The notes under the pieces: model-generated | Told to the model about the DNA's origin: nothing | Seen by the model: only the letters and a program-made list of their open reading frames with translations | Database searches by the model: none | In this document: piece after piece, positions 57,201 to 63,794 of the stretch | How positions within the stretch are numbered: the first letter of the stretch is position 1 | Layout: the number at the start of each line of letters is the position of its first letter | Made by a program: the position numbers and the translations under genes | Assembly (NCBI RefSeq): GCF_019393635.1 | Contig: NC_057863.1 | Coordinates: 644,339,306 to 644,403,305, forward strand | Length of the DNA stretch: 64,000 nucleotides | Reading direction: 5' to 3' | Origin: Dromiciops gliroides | Lineage: Eukaryota; Chordata; Mammalia; Microbiotheria; Microbiotheriidae

Positions 57201-58549
57201 TCATCAGTGTACCTTCCCCTCACTATCACTTTATTATGTTATCTCTCACTGGATGAGGGCAGCTTTTCTCTCCTCATGCAGGTTCCTGGAGTTCTTGGTT
57301 CCTTTCTTGGTTCACTCCCTTCATTCCGATAGTGATATTAGTTGTTGTTCTTCTAATCTTTGGCCCTTGTCTCTTTAACCTTTTTGTTAAATTTGTCTCA
57401 AGCAGACTCAAGGCTTTCAACCTTATGGCAGCCACTACCCCGGCCTACATGCCTCTTCGCTCCTGGACCAGGCCCATAATGACTTCTGCTGTACCCCCAA
57501 TGATTCAGGGACATCTCTACATCCATAACCAGCAGGAAGCAGTTACAGAAGATGAGACCACCGCCCTTTTTCCCTAGATATAAGAAGGGGGGAATGTCAT
57601 GGGAGGATTATGGGCCCCGGTCACCCCAACAATTCTCTGGGGGGTTCAAGGAACCTTTTCCTTGAAACCTCAGGGGTTTTCCCTTGAAATCAAGTAGGCC
57701 TCTCCTTGAACACAATCAAGGACACACCCACCCACCTAACGGAGATAAGCGGCACAGATTGAACTGAGCATGCTCCAGGACCATCACCCCACATTCCAGT
57801 CCTCCTAAGCATCTGGATGAGGTAATCCAGGAGAAGACCACCTGGAACCGCCCATCAGCAGACTGCTTAGACCCATCAGGACAAAGTTGACACCCACCAC
57901 CAGATCTCTCACGAGGGATTCTTCCTACCACAGCACAACTCGGGAAGACCACCAGCCCCTCACCCAATAAGAGATTCTTACCCACCCCCCATTGAAACCC
58001 TATAAAATGGCACCCCACAAGTCAGTTGGGGGGAAGCGTTTTGTTCTGGCAAAACCTTCCTCCCGGCCGGTTTCTCTTGTACCCCAATAAACCTGTTCTC
58101 TTATTCCTGATTAGGTCTTGTGCTAGAGTGTAATTCTTTACAGAGGAATCCTAAGGACCCACGTGCTTTCTCCTATGCTTTCCCCATATCAAAGGGAAGA
58201 AGACACTCCCTGTGTCTGTCATGCTCAGTGTCTGCTTCATTCTCTGCCTCCTCCCCCTGCCGGGTCTCTCTTTCTCTTTGTGTCTCTCTGTGTCTCCCTC
58301 AGTCTCTGTGTTTCTCTGTCTCAGTCTCTCCATGTTCTCCCTCTTGTCCCCAGCTCCCAGCCTCATTACCTTCATGAGGGAGTCATAAATCCGCTCTCTG
58401 TTGAGCTGCAGGTAGTTGCCAATGAAAGGCAGGGGGGTGGGCCCAGGGGGGAGTCTGCTGCAGACCTTCCTCTGTCTCCACACAGAGAGAGCCACCAGGA
58501 CTAAAAGGTAAAAGAATAGGGCCCCCAGCAGTAGCCCGGAGGCCAGCAT
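39198..58549 (-). CDS. CYP2A: CYP2A-like cytochrome P450, unit 3 (complete, nine exons)
   Basis: Microsomal haem monooxygenase of the CYP2A subfamily; in other mammals these oxidise coumarin-like compounds, nicotine-like compounds or steroids, but the substrate here is unknown. Exon lengths are 180, 163, 150, 161, 177, 142, 188, 142 and 185 bp (1488 bp, 495 residues), matching the mammalian CYP2A pattern, and every intron is GT-AG. Visible parts are an N-terminal anchor helix, [10 protein letters not shown] hinge, I-helix FFAGTET, K-helix EIQR (ExxR) and haem loop [12 protein letters not shown] with the cysteine at residue 439. It ends in FLPRG. Intron 1 (8.9 kb) holds a 7.3-kb antisense provirus and intron 2 a solo LTR. 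It is the only complete copy in the window; by eye it is intact. Whether it is CYP2A proper or a marsupial sister lineage needs a tree. Confidence 0.9.
39485..39640 (+). repeat. MIR-type SINE in intron 8
   Basis: Paralogue of the copies at 22258 and 60440. Confidence 0.45.
41140..41281 (-). CDS. CYP2A: Unit 3, exon 8
   Basis: 142 bp, [12 protein letters not shown] to AFIPFSI; contains the meander DPNFF...FNPQHFLD. Acceptor TAG, donor GTGAGC. Confidence 0.88.
41300..41640. repeat. GA-rich low-complexity tract, intron 7 of unit 3
   Basis: Plus-strand AGAGAGGGAGAAAG-type repeats with a pure (GA)n core at about 41470-41502. Confidence 0.85.
41870..42057 (-). CDS. CYP2A: Unit 3, exon 7
   Basis: 188 bp, [31 protein letters not shown] (ExxR motif) and a substrate-recognition stretch [10 protein letters not shown]. 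Acceptor CAG, donor GTAGGA. Confidence 0.9.
42216..42251. repeat. (GT)n microsatellite
   Basis: About 17 GT units in intron 6 of unit 3. Confidence 0.9.
42368..42509 (-). CDS. CYP2A: Unit 3, exon 6
   Basis: 142 bp, I-helix with FFAGTETV (oxygen-activation threonine present). Acceptor CAG, donor GTAAGT. Confidence 0.9.
43477..43613 (-). repeat. Marsupial SINE, head-truncated
   Basis: Minus strand in intron 5; T-tail, then core to TTATCCACTACGCCCC. Absent from the unit 4 and unit 5 paralogues at this position. Confidence 0.8.
44211..44387 (-). CDS. CYP2A: Unit 3, exon 5
   Basis: 177 bp, [17 protein letters not shown] to [11 protein letters not shown]. Acceptor CAG, donor GTACTG. Confidence 0.9.
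44860..45020 (-). CDS. CYP2A: Unit 3, exon 4
   Basis: 161 bp, [18 protein letters not shown] to ATSMGQ. Acceptor CAG, donor GTGAAC. Confidence 0.9.
45720..46520 (-). mobile_element. LINE reverse-transcriptase C-terminal tail remnant (family unassigned)
   Basis: The minus strand encodes GHVVRMPN-like sequence followed by [18 protein letters not shown] and a C-terminal basic tail, the pattern seen after the RT domain of RTE/CR1-type LINEs. Stops elsewhere. Located in intron 3 of unit 3. Confidence 0.4.
46521..47100. other. Intron 3 sequence, possible old LINE 3' UTR
   Basis: GAGGAATGGTTGAAGGAACTGGGAGTG and following text resemble a common ancient LINE-derived repeat; weak. Confidence 0.3.
47105..47259 (-). 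repeat. Marsupial SINE
   Basis: Minus strand, intron 3 of unit 3, AATGGGGGTTAAATGAC core to ACCTAGCTGCCCC. Confidence 0.8.
47757..47906 (-). CDS. CYP2A: Unit 3, exon 3
   Basis: 150 bp, [16 protein letters not shown] (C-helix with the W/R-type haem propionate contacts), [13 protein letters not shown]. Acceptor CAG, donor GTGGGT. Confidence 0.9.
47940..49020. repeat. Purine-rich (GAGA/GACA) tract, intron 2 of unit 3
   Basis: More than 1 kb of AGAGACAGAGAGAAAGG-type sequence on the plus strand, interrupted by one SINE. It produces long Ser/Leu-rich antisense frames that are not genes. Confidence 0.8.
48627..48786 (+). repeat. Marsupial SINE
   Basis: Plus strand, head GGGCAGTTAGGTGGTGCAG, A-rich tail, inside the purine tract. 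Confidence 0.85.
49092..49269 (+). mobile_element. Solo LTR, internally deleted, intron 2 of unit 3
   Basis: 178 bp between copies of ATTG (49088-49091 and 49270-49273). It starts TGTAACGATTGGAATGACG and ends TTTAGCCCTTAACA, like the 373-bp LTR at 27189, but the polyadenylation-signal half is deleted. Confidence 0.9.
49333..49495 (-). CDS. CYP2A: Unit 3, exon 2
   Basis: 163 bp, [29 protein letters not shown]. Acceptor CAG, donor GTGAGT. A solo LTR starts 64 bp past the donor. Confidence 0.9.
49820..49970 (-). repeat. Marsupial SINE with target duplication
   Basis: Minus strand in intron 1 of unit 3, flanked by TTTCCATATC. Confidence 0.9.
49995..50185 (+). repeat. MIR-type SINE, paralogue of 95-282
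   Basis: Shared TTAGCTGTGTGACCCTGAGCAAGT and CTTTCCAACTCTAAATCTATGAAC with the copy in intron 1 of unit 1; older than the duplication. Confidence 0.55.
50869..51465 (+). mobile_element. 5' LTR of the provirus
   Basis: 597 bp, TGTCATGGGAGG to CCCCATATCA. TATAAAA at 51275-51281, AATAAA at 51360-51365. U3 holds repeated CTTGAA/TTCAAG motifs. No difference from the 3' LTR was seen by eye. Confidence 0.95.
51468..51485 (+). other. Primer-binding site
   Basis: TGGCGCCTTCAACGTGAC two bases after the LTR. The first seven bases and CAACGTG resemble tRNA-Lys-type sites, with two extra bases between. It does not look like the tRNA-Pro type usual for gammaretroviruses. Confidence 0.55.
51529..51537 (+). 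promoter_or_regulatory. Probable proviral splice donor
   Basis: AG followed by GTAAGAATG at 51531 in the leader, a near-consensus donor where the env subgenomic donor of simple retroviruses lies. Confidence 0.5.
51706..52863 (+). pseudogene. gag: Proviral gag, first segment (matrix and proline-rich region, start of capsid)
   Basis: It starts MGQRVSVP, a myristoylation-type N-terminus, with the [10 protein letters not shown] matrix-like block. From about residue 140 it is a long proline-rich region holding PPLY (52231-52242) and LYPSL (52237-52251), late-domain motifs for NEDD4-type ligases and ALIX. Capsid-like sequence begins near residue 325. The frame stops at 52863 because of a shift near the C run at 52838-52842; the rest of capsid follows in another frame. 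The start is chosen because it opens with MGQ directly after a 240-bp leader. Confidence 0.85.
52839..53609 (+). pseudogene. gag: Proviral gag, second segment (capsid and nucleocapsid)
   Basis: The frame continues capsid after the shift. A major-homology-like block ([18 protein letters not shown]) lies near 53078-53130. Two CX2CX4HX4C zinc knuckles follow at 53427-53468 and 53502-53543, and the frame ends at TGA 53607-53609. Current exogenous gammaretroviruses usually have one knuckle; two occur in some class-I endogenous groups. Confidence 0.85.
53610..55982 (+). CDS. pol: Proviral pro-pol: protease, reverse transcriptase, RNase H
   Basis: In frame with gag after its TGA; the first ATG is 13 codons on (53649), and 777 residues from there are open. 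The protease active site [10 protein letters not shown] lies near 53695-53725. RT shows LPQGFRDSP, the catalytic YVDD (54585-54596) and TYLGH. RNase H has all four acidic positions in their usual contexts: FSDGSS, KAELIAL, YTDSKY and RRADHAA. The frame ends at TAG 55980-55982, earlier than pol should. Expression in a simple retrovirus would be by read-through of the gag stop. Confidence 0.92.
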   Translation, partial: GYPGAGQPLTRLSMVEPRAILEVAGTRINFLIDTGAGYSVLICHAGPTIPSRHKVVGIGGKALKCRQTLPLTCAYEDRIFEHSFLILSSSPCPLLGRDIMGKLGSQFTLIPLLPLLPGAPVPLRPDNIPLEMWENINKEVWDVGIPGRAKQIDPIMVQLKPSASYPNKKQYRISQAAREGLQPLIEKFLAHGLLVHCNSPCNSPILPVQKPDGSWRMVQDLRVVNESVTPLHPLVPNPYTLITQIPGNSGWFSAIDLKDAFFCIPLREECWYLFAFEWTFPGEPLPQQLTWSVLPQGFRDSPHLFGNALRKDLSDLSLGDSSIVQYVDDILICSPSQAACLRDTICTLNFLGERGYKVSTKKVQLVSQSVTYLGHILTPTSRSLTPDRKQAILSIPPPSTKRQLRTFLGMAGFCRMWIPFFGVITKPLYEATAGPDSEPLEWGKEQEQAFKKLKKELISAPALGIPDLEKPFTLSVDDKRQFALGVLTQPLGSNLRPVTYFSKQLDHVAKGWPACLRAVAATALMIEEASKLTLGQPLEVHTPHRVLSILEDRGHRWLTTGRVTKYQALLLDTPGLTLQVCRTLNPATLLPHPEGSASTDHDCIDLIDHTFSSRPDLRDTPLSNPDLIWFSDGSSFVEGGERRAGYSVVSLTDTIEAKNLPPGTSAQKAELIALTRALELAKGRSINIYTDSKYAFHVLHTHGAIWKERGLLTSKNSPVKHGPEIMHLLEAVTLPREVAVMHCLGHQKGDSSIFQGNRRADHAAKTAARKGHHALALAPLHPSLPPGISP
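55983..57168 (+). pseudogene. pol: Proviral integrase, interrupted
   Basis: After the TAG at 55980 the frame is still integrase-like to about 56065, then shifts. The HHCC zinc region (HQTTHLG ... CHRCSLC) is at about 56109-56230. The catalytic DDE residues are in QIDFTHL, SDNGTAF and GKVERMN. Stops TAG 56347-56349 and TGA 56515-56517 interrupt the core. The C-terminal part from 56605 is open to TGA at 57168, with a GPY-type block (RWEGPYRVI). Confidence 0.88.
57169..57577 (+). pseudogene. env: Proviral env remnant (membrane anchor and tail)
   Basis: Only about 400 bp lie between pol and the polypurine tract. The frame to 57577 contains [17 protein letters not shown], a transmembrane helix followed by a basic tail, in the position and style of a gammaretroviral TM anchor. 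The surface subunit, fusion peptide and ectodomain are missing, so an internal deletion joined the end of pol to the end of env near 57180-57290. Confidence 0.75.
57582..57594 (+). other. Polypurine tract
   Basis: AAGAAGGGGGGAA immediately before the 3' LTR. Confidence 0.85.
57595..58191 (+). mobile_element. 3' LTR of the provirus
   Basis: 597 bp, same start, end and length as the 5' LTR. TATAAA at 58001-58006, AATAAA at 58086-58091. Confidence 0.95.
58370..58549 (-). CDS. CYP2A: Unit 3, exon 1
   Basis: 60 codons, [18 protein letters not shown] to DSLMK, donor GTAATG. The provirus ends 178 bp downstream (on the sense strand) of this donor. Confidence 0.9.
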
Positions 58550-58640
58550 GGTGGAGATGGCAGAAGCCTGTCTGTAGTGTTGTCTGGGGTTTGGGAAGAT
58601 GCTGAGCCAGGACTGGGGTCCAGATAGGGCTGGGCCTGCC

Positions 58641-58646
58641 TTTTAT
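58641..58646 (-). promoter_or_regulatory. TATA-like box of CYP2A unit 3
   Basis: ATAAAA, 92 bp upstream of the ATG, in the same context as units 1 and 2. Confidence 0.65.
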
Positions 58647-58649
58647 GAC

Positions 58650-60248
58650 TGGGGGGGTGGGTGGAGGTGGAGATTGTCACTTGGCAGTGATCCTGGCTCC
58701 CTTATGTAACTTTTTCCAGTCTCAACCCCTTCCTTCCCTGAGCCTCAGGACTGGCAAACTCTGAGGGCCAGAGAAGGAGAGGGATTGAGTGCAGTGAGGG
58801 CTCAGAGACTTGTGGTTCCCTGGCGATAAAAGTAGAGATAGGGGAAGTTTAAAGAGGTGTAATAGCCCAGACATGGAGCTGGGGTCTCAGAATGCAATGA
58901 TAGACAAATATCTAGTAATAGACATTGTAGGGCAGTGTGTCTTAAGATTTGAGGATGAGGCAATGGGGGCTACTAGGGAGAGCGCAGAATAGATCTTTAA
59001 TGGCTGTGACCTCAAGTAAGTCCCTCCCTCTCTCTGGGACATCCATTTCTCCTTTGTATAAGGAAGGAACTATATCAGATGAGCCCTAAGGGCCCCCTCA
59101 ATGGGATGTTCTCAGTGCCTCTGGAACATGGGATACTGTACCTATTGTTAACCGAGTATTCCTTTAAGGATAAATCTTCATGACAAACCAAGAACTGATC
59201 CAAACATGGGACCAATAAATCTTTAACCCAAACCCCCTTATGTGAACCATTTATATCTTGATCTGATTAGGGAGTTACAGGGGGATATTTATTAGATCTG
59301 AGGATTCAGAATTGGGATCCTCTACCCTGGGGGTATTCTAACCTTTAGCCTCAGTTTTGTTCTTTTCTTTTAAATTCTAAGTTTGTATATTTGCATATTT
59401 GTATTTTTGATGATAGACTTAATAGTTAGCCACACATGCAAACATTTCTGACCTCTTGGCTTTGCTGCTGAAGAAGCTAAGAGGTGAATTTCTGACAGCT
59501 GGCCAGTGACAAAGCTGGGATTTGAACACAGGACTTCTGATTCTCTACCTGGGAAGATGGCCATGGACAGCACCCCCAGATTGGGTACCTGCCATATCTG
59601 CCTCTGAGCAGCAATTTGGTGGAGGAAGGAGGGAGCAAAGCTGGCAAATAATAGTAAATGGATTGTGATATTTTTAGGGAGATGCAAGGAGAGGCAGGTT
59701 AGGCAAGGTTGGGAAACTAATTGGAATTGGCAATTATGTTTACCTGGGCTGACCCTAGTCCCCATGGTTGTCCCTCCCCTCCCCATCTAGGGTGAGCCAT
59801 GGTTACCTCCTCTCTAAGTTCATAGCCTAGTACAACTCAGGGTTGAGGGGAAGCCTGGGAAATCAGGGCAATCTTTCTTATGGCTCCTTTTGGTAAAAGC
59901 CAGCCAGGACTGGGTGTGGACAGGGGAAGGAATTCTAAGGGATTCGAAAAATGATTGTTAACCTTCTGTTGTGTGTTCATACCTCAGAAATCAGTGATGG
60001 CCACATTCTAGAGTTTGACTTCTTGTTTTGTTTATAATCTAGACTTAATTAAGAAAGTGTCAATAATTTAAAGCAAACTTAAAAGTATGTGTGCATACAC
60101 CCTCTCACTCTGCCCTTTCCTCCATGGTATTTACCAGCCCATTCTCATATTGCTCAATCATTGGTTGGTTTGTTGTTGCCCTTTGTTCTTGAAGAGGCCC
60201 CAAATGACTTCACTTGTATTGGGGTCAAGGTATAATGTGTACCTTGCG
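58650..60248. other. Upstream flank of unit 3
   Basis: The first 350 bp match the upstream flank of unit 2. 59210-59760 matches the region upstream of unit 1 (about 4780-5320). No gene is seen. Confidence 0.6.
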
Positions 60249-60335
60249 ACTGGATGTGAAAGTTCTGCAGGATGGTGGTGAGGGAGAGGAAGAGTTCCAT
60301 TCTGGCCAAGCCTTCATGAAAGCAGGAGCATTTGC
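60249..60335 (-). pseudogene. Unit 5, partial exon 9
   Basis: Acceptor CAG present; coding homology stops at QNFHIQS, where unrelated sequence begins. Confidence 0.85.
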
Positions 60336-61293
60336 CTGGGGAACAAGTCAGACAAGGTTGGGTGGGGTTGGGGTGGGGGAGGCCTCTTAGGACAGACAAT
60401 ATCAGAGCAGAGAAGAAGCTAAATGGAAAAAGGAAATGGTAGTTTGCTGGGCTTGGACTCAGGAAGGTCTGAGTTCAAATGTTGCCTAGACATTAATAAC
60501 TTTTCCTTCCTGGGCAAGTCATTAACCTCTCCAAGCTTCTGTTTCCTCATTTACAAAATAAAGGAGTTGAACTTGATGCTCCAAAATGTCTCTTTCTGCT
60601 TTAATCTGTGGTCCCTTAGCGCATAAAATTGCACATTTGGGAGGTACTTTAGAAAAAGACATGCAGCACAGAACATATTTGGATCTTGTGCCAGAAAAGA
60701 CTTTGTCTAGGAGACACTCATCTGCAGCAAGGGCAGATTCTTGAAACTTCCTACTTTATCTAATTCTTCTTGCTAATCAGCTGCTATGCCTTTGTTGTTT
60801 TTAGGCTCATGAAAGAACACAAGTGCTATCAATAGCTATTAAATTTTGATGCCCTAGTCCATTGCTCTTTTGGCCCATCCTGGGTGTGGTTTTTTTCTAG
60901 ATGATTGGACATCAGAAATATAAGGGCCTTGAGAACATAGAGTGGCTCTCTTTCCTGAGGCAGAGGCCTTTGCTTCCTTTGAGGAGAAAATGGAAACCAT
61001 ACCACATGGAATTTCTGTTCTAAAGTTTGGCTACATCAAAAAGCCTCCTACACCTCCCACTACTATCACTGCCTTTCTTCCATGGTCTGTCAAAATGGTG
61101 GCCCTCCTCCTTGCTCTTCCCTTGATCCCCTCCCTCCCAATCTCACAGAATTCCCCATCTGGATTTCTACATTCTAAGCAAATTGGCCTCTTTGCTGTTG
61201 CCCAAATTGATCATTCCCTCTCCAGCCTCCATGCCTTTGAAGAGGCTTCTTAACTGGAGTGCCCTCCTTCCTCAGTCCTGCTTCAGAGGGTTC

Positions 61294-61447
61294 TTTTTTT
61301 TTTCAGGGCAATGGGGGTTAAGTGACTTGCCCAGGGTCACACAGCTAGTAAGTGTCAAGTGTCTCAGAGGGTTCTTTTTTTTTTTCAGGGCAATGGGGTT
61401 AAGTGACTTGCCCAGGGTCACACAGCTAGTAAGTGTCAAATGTTTCA
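61294..61447 (-). repeat. Tandemly duplicated 3' SINE fragment
   Basis: Two nearly identical 70-75 bp pieces (poly-T, CAGGGCAATGGGG, to AAGTGTCAA), each bracketed by TCAGAGGGTTCTT. The unit 3 paralogue at 40330 has the single site CAGAGGGTCCTTAAC with no SINE. Confidence 0.85.
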
Positions 61448-62140
61448 GAGGGTTCTTAACTTCCTTCCAAGTAACCTCTGGCACCTCCTAAAGCAACCCT
61501 TTTCTCATTCTCCTGTTTGCAAAATGTGCTCTGTCCAAAAGTTATCTTGTTCTTACTTATCTACCTAAACTTGATCCTGCTCCAATAGAAAGTTAATTAA
61601 TTGAGGGCAGGGCCTGTTTTCCCTTGTCATTGACCTCCCCTCCCCCCAACTCCTAAGTACTTATTGGATTGGGTGTTAGAATTGAAGAGGACCTAAAACA
61701 TCATCTAGTCCAATGGCCTCATTTTACAAATGAGGAAACTGAGGTACAGAAAAGGAAAGAATTTGGCCAAAAATGCACGTTTATATTGTTCCAACATGGC
61801 AGATGCTGAGCTGGGAGCAACCTCAGAGACACTTGAGTGCCAGGCTTGAATTTCAGAGATGAGGAAATGGCAGCTTAGGGAGAAGAAGTGATTTGCCCCA
61901 GGTCACCCAGGTAGGATGTTTTAGAGATGGGGCTTGGCCAAGGGCTTCTGACTCCAGGCTCTTTCTAGTGTTTCTCCTTCTTCCTCAGAGAAGGGGGGAC
62001 CCTAGTGACAATTGGGAGATGGCCTTTCTTTAAGCCTTAGACCCACCACTGGAGCCTCTCCAGAACCATGTCTTCCTGTCCATCTTTCTCTTTCTGTTTT
62101 TCTGTGTCCCCCGACTTTGTATCTCACTTTCTCTACATCT

Positions 62141-62286
62141 TTTTTTTGTGTGGGGGGCAGTGAGGGTTAAGTGACTTGCCCAAGGTCACACAGCTAGTAA
62201 GTGTCAAGTGTCTGAGGCCAGATTTGAACTCAGATGCTCCTGAATCCAGGGCCGGTGCTTTATCCACTGCATCACGTAGCTGCCCC
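62141..62286 (-). repeat. Marsupial SINE
   Basis: Minus strand in intron 5 remnant of unit 5, T-tail to CACGTAGCTGCCCC. Confidence 0.85.
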
Positions 62287-62632
62287 TCCACTTCTTATTC
62301 TGTCTTTATCTCTCTTTGCCATGCTTCCTCAAGTTGACCAGAGGTGTTCAATATATCTGAATATCTGTTCTGGCCTGCTGCCTGATCCTGGATTATTTGT
62401 GAATATGTACCTCCTTACCAGTGCCACAGGGTACTTTTGAGCCTTACCCCTAGAAGTCTGAGACTTGCCATCTAATATCTGCCAGTGCTGCCTGCTCTTG
62501 TCTGAGACCTGCTGCCTTATGTCTGTGAATCCCATTTTCTAGGGTCTGGGGGTTCCCCCAGAGATCTATAATACCCCCAGTCTGAAGTCTCAGCCCATCA
62601 CCTTGATTTTCACCTGCCCACTGGGCTAATAC

Positions 62633-62809
62633 CTCTTGCATCTTGATCAGGAAGGAGTTGATGAAGTTCCAGGGGGAGTTAGGATCCAGGGTGGTCTGGT
62701 TTTCCTGGACCTTCTCAGTGATAAAGGCCTCCAGTCCTTTTAGTTCCTTGAATGCTTGCTGCTGAGGCCCTGGCAGGTACTTCATCACTTCAGAGAACAT
62801 CTCATATAG
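62633..62809 (-). pseudogene. Unit 5, exon 5
   Basis: 177-bp open exon with both splice sites kept. Confidence 0.88.
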
Positions 62810-63336
62810 CTGGGGGATGGCACAGGACAAGTCATAAGGCATGGGTCGCTGGAGTGGGTACCTGTGCAGGCTAGGGAGGATGGGAATATCAGCATGGGTC
62901 ATAGGTGGGAAAGGGTGGGGACTGTAATGATTGGAATGACGCCACCTACTGGAGACTTGCTGTGGAGAGCTCCACCATGAGGAAAATGCCTCAGAGGCAT
63001 TGTGGCTTTTCCTTGGCGTCAGGAAATGACGTTTGCTCATGGGTGCTGTCTATCAAGTCTACCAGCCAATCAACTGGAGGAGCCTCCTATGGTCTGGGAG
63101 GAGACGGGAAGGAGGAAAGGGAGCCTGCGCAGAGAGCACTGGCCCTTTTGGCTTCCTGACTTGATGGTGGTGGCAGCAGAGGACTTCACAGGAAATTTGA
63201 GGAAAGATAGGAATGCCAGGCTGTTAGAATTCTGTTCTCAATCTTTTTCTTTCTATTTTCCAATAAACCCTTAAAAACCTAAACTCGTTTTATCAGTGAT
63301 TTAGAATCCACATTTAGAATCTTAAATTACACAGTT

Positions 63337-63354
63337 TGGCTGACCACGAAGAGG
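63337..63354 (+). other. Primer-binding site of the second retrovirus
   Basis: TGGCTGACCACGAAGAGG, close to a tRNA-Arg-type site (TGGCGACCACGAAG) with one inserted base. Confidence 0.5.
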
Positions 63355-63459
63355 AAAACCGAACGTTCATCTTCTGATCTTCTGATTGGGTAAGATTTCC
63401 CCTCCCTTGTCCCCTTAAATTGGAAAGAACTACCAAGTATAGGCTATTTTAAATTTCAA

Positions 63460-63738
63460 ATGGATCTTTTAAACATCCTAAGTACCCCTTTTCTAGCTTT
63501 ACCTTCACTAATCAGAGATGTTGGCCAGCTTGAATTTGAATATATTTTTATTGCTCTTTTTGGTTTTGTGGGGCTTCGTGGTGTGGTATGGAGAATTTGG
63601 CATGCCCTAGATAATGTTAGAATAAAGATGATTCCCTGGGATTCCCCATTAGGAAAGCTACTTATGGATTGGAATGAGGGAAAACTTAGACTAAATGACC
63701 AGAGGAGAGCTTATCAGACTGTGTTTTATGTGGCATGA
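63460..63738 (+). pseudogene. gag: gag N-terminal fragment of the second retrovirus
   Basis: 92 residues starting MDLLNILSTPFL, with a hydrophobic stretch and then the matrix-like block WDSPLGKLLMDWNEG. After the stop, another frame continues with EWPKYGSFDPQTLRHC, also matrix-like, so a frameshift lies near 63735. Confidence 0.6.
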
Positions 63739-63794
63739 GGAATTACAGGAAGAATGGCCCAAATATGGGTCATTTGATCCCCAAACATTGAGGC

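Larger units (their letters stand above)
50869..58191 (+). mobile_element. Gammaretrovirus-like (class I) endogenous provirus
   Basis: Complete LTR-to-LTR provirus of 7323 bp flanked by AAGG (50865-50868 and 58192-58195). Order: 5' LTR, primer-binding site, splice donor, gag, pro-pol, env remnant, polypurine tract, 3' LTR. It lies in intron 1 of the intact CYP2A gene, opposite to its transcription. Gammaretroviral traits are MGQ start of gag, gag and pro-pol in one frame split by a stop, and a GPY/F-type integrase end. Lesions are one gag frameshift, a stop after RNase H, a frameshift before integrase, two stops in integrase and loss of most of env. It is therefore not competent on its own. 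Confidence 0.95.
60249..62809 (-). pseudogene. CYP2A: CYP2A-like relic, unit 5 (exon 5 and partial exon 9)
   Basis: Exon 5 (62633-62809, 177 bp) is open with acceptor CAG and donor GTATTA; it reads LYEMFSEVMKYLPGPQQ to [10 protein letters not shown]. Exon 9 is cut at 60249, keeping only 87 bp, and its haem loop reads GKCSCFHEG, losing the conserved Arg and Gly. Exons 6-8 are missing: intron-8-like sequence (60340 to about 62060) passes directly into intron-5-like sequence (from about 62090). Upstream exons would lie right of the window or beyond the retroviral insertion at 62923. Dead. Confidence 0.88.

Noticed and set aside
62233..62440. Short plus-strand frame in intron 5 of unit 5
   Set aside because: Runs through a SINE end and intronic sequence; no homology.
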